DNA of 64,000 bases. It comes from Neofusicoccum parvum (lineage: Eukaryota; Ascomycota; Dothideomycetes; Botryosphaeriales; Botryosphaeriaceae). The DNA is taken from NCBI GenBank assembly GCA_020912385.1, contig CP087217.1:558001-622000 (forward strand), read 5' to 3'. Positions within the stretch are counted from its first letter, which is position 1. Each line of letters opens with the position of its first letter. The notes under the pieces are model-generated. The model was not told the origin of the DNA. It made no database searches and saw only the letters and a program-made list of their open reading frames with translations. Positions 11,801-20,631 of this stretch are shown in pieces. A program made the translations under genes and the position numbers.

Positions 11801-13543
11801 TCTGGGCCTGATGACCGCACTGGCATGAATCCAGCTCGTGCAGCCTTGATTGATGCAGACGTGGGACCACGCCGTCCGGAGAACTTCAGGTCAGAGAGAG
11901 ATGATCGCCACGACAGGGGCTCAAGGCCGCACTCTCCTCGCCGCAGGGATGACCGTCCGCCTACTTTCCCGCCCCGCGATGACTACCGCGACGATCGTGG
12001 ACTTCCTAGCCAAGAGCGCTTGCCTCCCAGCTACCCGTCTAGCCGCGACCGCCGTGATGATCCCAACTCGATTCCCCCGACCGGGCCTCGCAGTGAGCGT
12101 CCCAGCAGAGGCGATTATCCAGCGCCACCGCCTGCGCGCGGTGGTCGTGAGCTTTTCGAACCTTCAGCACCACGTCCGCCCCCGGCAGATCCCAACCACG
12201 GCCGTCTAAACCAGGAATTCATGTCATCCCGCTCTTCCGATCCCAGCTACGGGCGTCTCAATGCTCCGGACCCGCCATCGGGCCCTCGTGGTCGAGGTGG
12301 TGCCGGTCGCGGCAGGAGCCAGCCCGGCTCGGTCCCTCAGTCTCCCATCAGCGAGCGTGGACCCCCATCAGGGCCCAACGCTGATAGGAGAGATCACCGT
12401 GACTCGTTCGATCATCGCGATTCGTTCGATCATGGCCCTCCAACGCCGTCTAACGAACATGGCGGGGACTCCGTAGGCATCCATCCTGATCGGTTGAGAC
12501 AAATTCCAGATGCACGCAGAGAAATGCCAGCGCCGTCTTCTTCTTCGTTCCCTCCATCCGGCCCTCGTGGTTCCCACAGGCAGTCCAACAGTGGTCCGGC
12601 AGTCACTTCGCCGACCGGCCGCAATCCGCCCACGGGGCCGGCGTCCTCTTCAGAGCGTCGTCAGGAAGACAAGCGATTCGCCGGTATCAACAACATGCTC
12701 CAGCAGAGCAACTCGCAAGGCTACAGCCGCAGTGACAGCGAACGTGGCGCCTCTATCCGCGGTCGTGCCAACCGGCCCAGCAGCAGAAATTCTCCATCTG
12801 CTTCACAGCCCTCCACGCCCATCCCGCCTCACCTAGACGCACCTCCTCGCGGCGATGGCCGCCCCGACCTCATGGCCGGCAGGCCAAGCGGTCCTTCAGC
12901 TGACGCAAGCGGCGTCCCGCAAGACGAACGCGACCACCGCGGCAGCCGCCGCGAAAGAACAGAGCGCCGCTCCGGCCGCCACAGGTCGACCAGCCCGCGC
13001 GACCGCCGCGCCGACGACGGTGGCAGTAGCAGCAGCCGGGACAAGCGCAGCGGAGGTCTCTCTGCCTCGGACATCCCGGTACCGCCCCCTCCTCCCCGCG
13101 AGAGCCGTCGCAGCGGCCGCAGCGCTACTAACGACGAGCGCGAGCCTCGCGAGCACCGCGAATCGCGCCGCGGCCCGCCACGCGAAAGCTGGGGCGAGGA
13201 CATGGGTGCGTCCGGGCCGCCGCCGCCGCCGCCCTCGGGCACTGGTGGCTACCACGGCCACGGCGGTCCGCCGAACGGAGAGGGCGGGCGATTGTCCTCG
13301 GTGCGGAACGGGCCGGACAGGAGGGAGCCGCGCGAGTCGCGGGGGGAGAGGGATGGTAGGGAGAGCAGGGGTGAGAGGGAGCCGCGAGAGCAGAGGGATG
13401 CGAGGGCCGAGAGGAAGAGGAACAGGGGTGTAGATGTGGACGGTGGGGCGCATGGGGAGACGAGCAAGAGGCCGAGGAGGGGGAGGGGTGCTGACGAGAG
13501 GGTCGAAGGTGGTGGTGGTGGGAGGGGGGAGAGGGGTGCTTGA
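5887..13543 (+). CDS. THO2: THO complex subunit 2 (mRNA export/transcription elongation)
   Basis: THO2 is the large scaffold of the nuclear THO/TREX complex, which couples transcription elongation to mRNP packaging and export. Exons are 5887-10877 and 10936-13543; the 58-nt intron has GTAAGT..ATAG. The product is about 2,532 residues. The start is ATG 5887 (MAPPIKRKRSERG), which begins with a basic nuclear-localisation-like run. Residues about 1-140 are Gly/Arg/Pro/Gln-rich and disordered, and about 150-1170 form the helical THOC2 N-terminal and middle region. An acidic low-complexity linker (Glu/Lys-rich) lies near 1180-1250. The conserved THO2 C-terminal domain begins around 1290 (FWQLSLDDMHVPTGGY) and runs to about 1600. 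The second exon encodes an approximately 870-residue Arg/Ser/Asp/Pro/Gly-rich tail resembling RS/RGG RNA-binding tails. The family core is unmistakable; the exact 3' end relies on the single long second exon. Confidence 0.93.
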
Positions 13544-15357
13544 CTTTATGGAGAGGCGAACGATATGAGGGGCTCCTGATGGAGACAACGACGCGAGAGG
13601 GTCTACAGTTTCGTGCCGGGAGTGTCATGAGTTACAAAAAGGGGTATGTGTGCAAAAGGCAGGGCAAGGCAAGGCAAGCAGGCATGCAAAGCGATACTAG
13701 TTTTTTTTTTTTCGTAGGGGGAGCCTTCTTCATCATTCAAATCTCCTCTTTCCTGCTCCTCTTCTTCCTTCTTGTTCTCTTTTCTCACGGGTTTCTACTT
13801 TCTCTCGATTCTTTTTTACGGAGAAGATGCGGGCGATCGATAAATGCATTGATGGGCGTAATCTGTATAAGGGCTTCTCTTTTTCTACTTCAATCACACG
13901 GATTCTGGAAGTTGATGGGGTTGAGCGGAGAGGGTAGGGGTTCTAAGCGCGGAGGTATTGTAAGGTAGTAGGGTGGAGTGGAAATGAAATGGCGAAATGA
14001 GCGAGGAGTATGTGTGCAATGACGGTCGAGTGAGATGGGTGTGGAAACGTGGCACTGGGAGCCTGGCCTGGTCGCAGAAGCTTTTGATTGGTGGACGTCG
14101 ATGAACTCCTCATCAAGCAAACTGATTCCTTGGGCAAGGCTGTAGACGGAGTAGCGATGACTTACCTCCGTGTTGATGGCTGACCGGCCGCACGAGGCTG
14201 AGGAAAACGTGGCTTCGGCAGTTTGGGCCACGCTCTCCGCGGGCCAGATAGAATTTTGAGAGAAGAGATAACGTGCAAAGCTCGTGAACTCAGGTTCAGG
14301 CTGATAACATGTGGATCGGCACCGCAGTGACGCAATGAGGCCGGTCAAGCTGCGGGTTGCATGCAGGTGCAGCCGCAGTTCCGAAACCACGGAGGCAACT
14401 TCCAGTCCGCTCGAGAGGCAGCGAAACAGGAGGACACGAGCCGGAGACTCGAGCAGGGTCCCTGCGTGGCTGACCGGAAGAAGGTAGAGCCTTACGTGAG
14501 TCGCCAGGCTGCACCAACCGCCTCCGCGCAGGGATCGACCGTCTGCGGGAGCCGCCGGGCTGTGCTGACAGCGTGCGGCGCCGTTGCTGACGGCGACTGG
14601 CTAACAGACAACGCCCAACTGCACGACTGCAGGCCTCCGACAATGTTACATGCCCCGGATGGCTGCTACTGGCCATTTTAAGCCGTGCCAAGCTGCTGGA
14701 GGAGTATTCAGAGGGCGGGAGACTCATCAAACGCTGCGAAGCAGATACACAACTTTCGAAATCAAAATACGTTCAAATCGGGCTAAATTGAATTGATTGG
14801 TGGAGCGAACCAAGTGCTTCCATTGGACTTCTATCAACGCTTCAGTCTTTCGTGGTGATAAAGTGGTGTAGCTAAAGTGTCTACATGCGTCAATGAATGC
14901 CCGCAACAAATGTCTACGGGAGTGTAGTAGAAGGAATTTTGCAGTCATCTGTGTGCTCCTGAGTAGAAGATACCGTTGCAGGAGAAGTAGTGGAATGTGG
15001 TTCGCGCAGGGGAATTTAGGCGGACTAATTTCCCTCGAAGGGGTCCACACTTTAGCATTTCACGTGGCCGAATCTTGCAAAAATCCCATCAAGATTCCCG
15101 TCACGCCCCTTCGTGCACGGGCCTCTGAGGTTCGGCAACCGAACTAGTCTAGAACAGGCGATTTCTTCTGCCCTACTTTTGGTGAGAAGAGCGAGCGTAT
15201 ATTATAACAAACAAGAATCGCGGACAGCCTCTGACACTTGTTTTCCGACCATAGTCGCATCAACAAGTCTGCTTCCGTTTAGCAGTCGCTCTTGCCTTCA
15301 TTTTCCAGATCTCTCTGCGTTTCTCAGGTTCTTCCCGAACTTGCTAGCGTCGTTTTC
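13544..15357. other. Long intergenic region before the first zinc-finger gene
   Basis: No supported gene in about 1.8 kb. There is a 12-base T run near 13,701 followed by a long T/C-rich stretch (13.7-13.9 kb), consistent with the THO2 3' region. Minus-strand frames at 13.9-14.7 kb lack recognisable domains, and the longer ones begin at non-ATG codons. The last 200 bases are probably the promoter of the downstream gene. Confidence 0.55.
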
Positions 15358-16014
15358 ATGGCTCATCTCTATGATAACAACGGTGCTCCTGCTAGCTTCC
15401 ACGAGCTCTCATTTGAAGAGTATCATACAAATAGTTGGCTAGGTCACCATGGCGACGCTGTATACCACTCTACCGCCAGTCGTCCCCATGGATGCACAGA
15501 CAATACTAGCCACGCGTGCATCATTGTGGCCCCCACATTCACTCCTCAAGCGCCAAATCAGATTCCTGCGTCCTCCACTATTCACAAAGCTTCATTCTCG
15601 ACAGCCGGTGTGCCGATCACGCCCCAGCTGCATGGTCACGGTCACGGCCACGGCCACAGCCACCATCTCGCCTCCCACCAAACTTCCGCCCCGCGCGCAA
15701 ACGATATAAAGCAGGGGCCCGCCACTCTCGCCCACCCGCACCAAGCCTCAACGGGAAACTCCCTACCTCCAGATCCCAACCACCCTCTCGAGTGCTGCAA
15801 CTACATCTTCCGCAACGACCAGACGCTCAAGCGTCACCGCCGCGAAGTGAAGTCGTGTCCGCACTACGTTCCCGGCACGGCGCCGGTGTACACGTGCCAC
15901 TGGTGCTACCGCTCGTTCAAGCGGCGCAGCACGCTCGACCAGCACCTGGTCGAAACGTGCCAGCGGACGGCCGGCGAGGCGCGACAAGATTTAGCAGCAT
16001 GGTATCCGCGGTAG
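15358..16014 (+). CDS. C2HC zinc-finger protein, paralogue A (first finger damaged)
   Basis: Encodes 218 residues from ATG 15358 (MAHLYDNNG) in a single exon. The N-terminal about 135 residues are low-complexity (His/Ser/Pro/Thr-rich) and include an alternating His-Gly tract (HGHGHGHGHSHH) around residues 90-101. The C-terminus carries two C2HC-type fingers. Finger 2 is intact: CHWC, 12 residues, His, 4 residues, Cys. Finger 1 has adjacent cysteines (ECCNYIF) where the paralogue at 23.4 kb has CDGCGKTF, so the usual two-residue spacing between zinc ligands is missing; its His and distal Cys (LKRHRREVKSC) are kept. Both paralogues end with a conserved CxRT..EA..D..AWY tail. Probably a nuclear DNA- or protein-binding factor; the target is unknown. 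Confidence 0.75.
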   Translation: MAHLYDNNGAPASFHELSFEEYHTNSWLGHHGDAVYHSTASRPHGCTDNTSHACIIVAPTFTPQAPNQIPASSTIHKASFSTAGVPITPQLHGHGHGHGHSHHLASHQTSAPRANDIKQGPATLAHPHQASTGNSLPPDPNHPLECCNYIFRNDQTLKRHRREVKSCPHYVPGTAPVYTCHWCYRSFKRRSTLDQHLVETCQRTAGEARQDLAAWYPR

Positions 16015-17843
16015 TGCAAATGGGGAGCACGCCTGTTTGAAAGAGGCGGAAGATGGCTCGTGGAAGCATGGTGCATGGCCGGGCCTGGATCTGGGTCGGA
16101 TCAGTCTTGTCGAAGGAACGGCTTGCCTTCACGCTAGTCGTCGGCTGAAGCAAATCCCTGGTCATGGATGAGGAATGGCCCGGTCCGGGTCTAGTCCAGT
16201 GCAGGCTTACCGACGTGCACCTACCAATCCGAGGAACATCGGACAGCAACCTCTTCGCCAGATATCGGGAACCACTTCTTTGTCCGAAAAACCCGACATC
16301 TTGGACAGAAACTCGCCGTTAAACTCCTGGACTGGGAGGGCATCAATGGCAGTATGCGCCTACTGCAACATGTTCCGAGGCAAGCCCATTCGTCAGTTGG
16401 GCGACGCCGCAAAGACACCGACACGAGGCCAGCAATTGCCTAAAGTGGCTTGGTCGACAATCGAGATGGATGTGATCCCTGTAATCATGCACCTACCGGG
16501 GCACATTGAACGTCATGCAGCAATCTTCGGACAAGAAGCACAACTTGACGACAGAAATGGCTCGGTGTTTCGTGGAGAAGTGGTATATGTCCATAATTCC
16601 CTATTGATAGAGCTTAGCTACATGTTGAGTACATCTGGAATTAACCACAGCGTTCTGGGACACACCTCATAGGTGCGCTATGTTCGCGGCATAATTACTG
16701 GATTCTATCCTGTGTCATCCCTGAAAGAACCCGGATGGTCGGGATCATTTTTGATTGTATTCGTCCAGCTGTCTCATCTTGATCGGACATAAGATGGCCG
16801 AGATAAGCAAAGGCCGAGGAGAAGCTCGGGTTCCACGAAGCAGATTCGATGGCCAAGGAAGTGAAGAAAGTCAAGGACGTTGATGGACGGTGGTGACTCT
16901 CCCCTTCTTATAGGTATGCAGGTATCAGAGTGAGCGGCTGAAGTGAAACGCCTGGCTGCTACCGGATTGGGAACGGAGGTCAATCAGCAAGCGCGATATG
17001 CAAGACGGCGGCTGCGTGCCGCCTGCGCCCGCGCGTGCCATTGGCGGTGGCCGTGTCACAGCTCAGGTCCCGGGTTGATGTTGCTCAAGACACGGGTGCG
17101 CGGCTCGGGCCGTTCGCACAGTCGAGGCAGAGCCGGAGGTGGATTCCGTTTTAGGTCATATATCAGAGATGAAGCGGGGACCAAGCACGATGGCCAGCGC
17201 ACGGCGGCACTCAGTCACACAGAAAAAGCAAGATTTCTCGACGGCTGTGGATCCGGTGGTGTGGTCGAGCCGTCGGGTCACCAATTCGACGGACTTCTTG
17301 GCCAACCGCCGGGCGCTGCTGTCCGGACTGTGCCACATTGTTGTTGCACAGAGGGACGGGCGTGCATTAGTGCTCACCGGCCGCATGTCGCCCTTTCTCG
17401 CCAGACGTTCGAGGATGGCTGGGGGCGGCGGCGCCTGTTCGAGGGCGGCGCATGGCGACTGTGGCTCGGGGCGACGTTTGCAGCAGCCAGCTCCGGGGCG
17501 CGACCGGGGCGCGACCGGGGCTGCCGGGCGACGTGCGGGGAGGCTCAAGTGCCGGGACGGCTGGGCTGCAGGCGCGCCAGTGAGGAGACGGGACGGGAGG
17601 CAGCGAGACGGGCGGGGGCGGGAGGGAGTGCTTTTGACCAGGGAGCGGCGCAGGCAGAGGCAGGCGGCAGCGGCAGGGCCGAGGCGTCGGCATGTTCGGC
17701 AGGCGCTGGTCGCCGCCCACCCTCCCTGCCCCGGTCGCGCCCTGACGTCGCCGCCGACCACCACCGCCCGCCGTCGCTCTCCTGCCGCGCCCGCCCTCTC
17801 GCCTCCAACCCACTCCCGCTGCGAATGCGCTCGCCCTGCCACC
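16015..17843. other. Intergenic; one weak ORF only
   Basis: A 165-codon ATG frame at 16175-16672 (+) has a CxxC (VCAYCNMF) but no recognisable domain and unremarkable composition, so I do not call it a gene. From 17.1 to 17.8 kb the DNA becomes very GC-rich, with long Arg/Ala-rich frames on all strands; these look like GC artefacts in the promoter/leader of the gene at 17,844. Confidence 0.5.
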
Positions 17844-18608
17844 ATGCGCACCCATGCCTCGTTGGAGAAGGATGAGGAGATCAACCGCGCCGCCTGGGTC
17901 GCCGCCCGCGGCGCCGCTGTGGGAGCCGCCAAGGTACGTGCATCTGCCGCTCTTTTCCGCCCGACCTCTCACGTGCCGTCTTCTGCTTGCGCTTCGCAAG
18001 TCTCTTCGAGGCCCTGTACTTTTTCCCCTTGGGTGTTCTTGGGCTGGGCTATCCATGCAATTGGCTGTTGGGCGAGGGCGGACCCTCTCTTGCACTCCCG
18101 CGTCACACCACATCTTGTAGCACAAATCGAACCAGCGTCACCACTTCTTTCGACCTCTCTTCCTCGCCAATGTGTCGGCTGACTCCATCCACACCGGCAG
18201 TGGGGCATTGCAAGTGCAATCCTCGGTGGAGCTGGCTACGTTTTCAGCCCCATTTACCGCGGCCTGACCGTCCAATTCAAAGCGTACGCGCCCAGGCTTA
18301 CTCCCTTTCCCTCTTCACTGACGCTGACCATCTGTTAGCTTTCTCCAGATGTCCGGCATGATTTTCGGAAGGTAACGCAGCAAAGGACCCATCATCGCCG
18401 CTGATTTGCTAACTCAGATCCGATTTTCACCCACAGCATTGTCGAAGCCGACCGTCGCCTCATCGCCCACGAACAGTTTGTGCGTGCTCAAAAACGCCTT
18501 GCGCGGGATGCTGAGGTGTGGCGCCGGTACGAGGAGGAGTTTGAAGAGTTGGGAACGCCCGGCGTTGGCGCCGAGAGCAAAGTACGCAACCAAAGCCAGC
18601 AAAAGTAG
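17844..18608 (+). CDS. Small conserved-looking membrane protein, four exons, 125 aa
   Basis: I assemble four exons: 17844-17933, 18201-18283, 18339-18371 and 18437-18608, separated by introns of 267, 55 and 65 nt with GTACGT/GTACGC/GTAACG donors and CAG/TAG/CAG acceptors. All phases agree and the frame closes at TAG 18606-18608. The product starts MRTHASLEKDEEINRAAW, has a hydrophobic Gly/Ala-rich segment (about residues 18-50; WGIASAILGGAGYVFSP) and a second near 56-70. It ends in a charged helix (RAQKRLARDAEVWRRYEEEF) likely to be coiled coil. The layout (short acidic N-terminus, paired hydrophobic segments, charged tail) suggests a small organelle membrane protein, perhaps of the mitochondrial inner membrane. 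I cannot name the family. The third exon is only 33 nt. Confidence 0.7.
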
Positions 18609-19635
18609 GAAGAAATAGATTGGGAGTTTCAAGCTTGGGATCCCACTCGGCCGAGCTCGATATCCGCCCTCAGGCCCTCACGGATCTACGGCTATACACC
18701 TACCGCCAACCCGCAATGCAACCGCCCGCATCCGAGGCAATAGCCAGAATGCTGAGACAAACTAGCATTGGCATGATACGAGGTCGGTCCAGGAAGCATT
18801 GCAATGCACGTATACCTTCATGGGCGGTTGAAGCGTTCGTCCGGATGCAAATGTGAGGTGAAAGAGATCATAGACCCGGCCGGACGAATGCTCCAACTGC
18901 CGTTGAAGGTATACGTGCATTGAAATGCTTTCCTGACTGTCCCTGTACATACGGTATCCAATCAGTTAGCTGCTGGTTCTCGCGGTGAATTTGCGGGCAT
19001 TTCGCTGGGATTGACACCTCGGCCGTTACGCCTTGGCCATTGCGCCAACCAATGAACACGCCCTACAAATGAGTTCTACAACCGAGCCGTCGCCAATTTT
19101 TGATTCCTGGTGGCCCCGCATCTGACGTGGTGGAACTTGGGGGCGAAGTACATAAATCCACCATGACTCGACGCCACTCCACTTTCGAAACACGCCTTGT
19201 CTTCGACAAATCCGCTCGGCCGTACCGCCCAGCTGCTTAGTAACGACCGAATTTGGTGCGATGGAGCGCGTTTCCAGTTCATGCAAGAGCAGAGGTGGTA
19301 GTCGGCGTGAGATGACACGATAAGCTGACAAGAACGCCATGCCGACTGCACTCCATTTTATCTGGGTTTTCTGCAGGTGCTTCGGCCGGCGTGATTGGAC
19401 GATGAGTGATCTGATTGCCGAATGCGGAGTAAGCGCTAAACACTCGTCCGCCTGGGCCCACGTTCCATCACGCGTTAGTCTCCGCTTGTCAGACCTATCG
19501 TTCCTTCGGGCCACTTAAAGCCAATGCTGATCAGCCAAGGAATGGTACGAGCACACAGACGAACATGGTCCTACGGCAACATATAAGCTGCCCCGCCGTG
19601 ACGGCTGCCCCTCGCTCCTCATCCCATCCGCAATC
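18609..19635. other. Intergenic containing the hairpin repeat
   Basis: About 1 kb with no supported gene. It contains the best copy of the dispersed inverted-repeat element (18790-18935). A minus-strand frame at 19.0-19.5 kb lacks an ATG start and any domain. A TATAA-like sequence (ACATATAAGC) lies at about 19,580, about 55 bp before the hydrolase start. Confidence 0.55.
18790..18935. repeat. Inverted-repeat (MITE-like) element, copy 2, both arms
   Basis: The left arm (18790-18844) and the reverse complement of the right arm (18880-18935) agree at about 88% over 55 positions, with a 35-base spacer. Both arms contain CAATGCACGTATACCTTCA and end in TTCGTCCGG. The arms could fold into a long stem. 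No coding capacity and no convincing target-site duplication was seen. Parts of the arm recur at 1.9, 23.06, 30.84 and 37.9 kb, so this is a dispersed family rather than a single hairpin. Confidence 0.75.
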
Positions 19636-20458
19636 ATGGCCGCCGTTCAACCCACCGTCGTCCTCATCCCCGGTGCCTGGCACCATGAGAGCACATACAA
19701 CAAGCTGGTCCCGGACCTCGAGCGCCGCGGCTACTCGACGCTCTGCCTCAGGAACCCGTCAGTCAACTCGCGCCCGCGCTTCGAGCTCGTCCAGGAAGAC
19801 GCCGACCACCTCAACGCCAAGATCAAGCCACTGCTCGACGCGGGCAAGGAGCTGATCCTCGTCGCGCACTCGTACGGCGGCAGCGTGCTGTCGCCCGCGC
19901 TGGCCGACTACCGCTGGCAGAAGGGCGAGAAGGGGCGTGTCATCGGGCTGGTGTACATCGCGGCGTTTGCGCTGCCCGAGGGCACGAGTTTGGCGAACAT
20001 CATGTGGCCGGACGGTGACGGGAAGAACCCCATGCCGGCGGACGAGGTATGTAAAATTCCAGCCACTCCGAAACAGAACGCGTGGCGTTGACCAAGCGGT
20101 TTAGAACGGCATGCTGCCCCCGCCCGACCCGCATGTCTTCTACAACGATCTCCCGGAGGAGGAGCAGTGGGAGCTGCACAAGCAGCTGCTCCCGAACCCG
20201 AGCAACGTCGGGACGGTGCCTGGCCATGGTACGCCGTGGAAGAACGTCCCGGCGGTGTACATCAAGTGTCTGAAGGACCAGATCCTGCCGCCCGACCTGC
20301 AGCAGAAGATGCTGGATCTTGTGGACAACGAACTGCACGTCTTCGAGCTGGACTCGTCGCACTCGCCCATGCTGAGCATGCCTGAGAAGGTGGGCGACGC
20401 TGTGGTTCTCGCTGAGGAGCTGGGTAGGAAGAAGCTGGCGGAGCAGGGTTTGAACTGA
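19636..20458 (+). CDS. Alpha/beta hydrolase (esterase/salicylate-esterase-like)
   Basis: Two exons, 19636-20046 and 20105-20458, with a 58-nt intron (GTATGT..TTTAG), encode 254 residues. The family is clear from LIPGAWHHEST near residue 10 (oxyanion-hole region), the nucleophile elbow AHSYGG with Ser79, Asp195 in CLKDQ and His223 in DSSHSP, which together form the catalytic triad. The fold matches small soluble fungal AB-hydrolase_6 type proteins related to plant methyl-ester esterases. No signal peptide, so probably cytosolic. The substrate cannot be told from sequence. The gene sits only 174 bp upstream of the HET-domain gene on the same strand, but fungal genes are monocistronic as a rule, so a functional link is speculative. 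Confidence 0.88.
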
Positions 20459-20631
20459 TTGGTCGCTCTCGAATCGCGATGGGAACCAGAAGAGATCGCT
20501 CTTTAAGATATCTTAGGCAAGTATAGAGCAACACGGCTTGTGGACCGATCTGTTGTCTTACAAGCACGTGATAAGAAAGCAGCAACGCGCCCGCTTACAT
20601 GGCCCCCACGAGCTAAATTTAGACAGAACAG

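Noticed and set aside
14765..14790. A B-box-like GTTCAAATC suggesting a second tRNA
   Set aside because: The flanking bases do not form a T stem or a cloverleaf.
16175..16672. An ATG-started 165-codon frame with a CxxC
   Set aside because: No recognisable domain, no splice support and ordinary frame length for random DNA of this composition.
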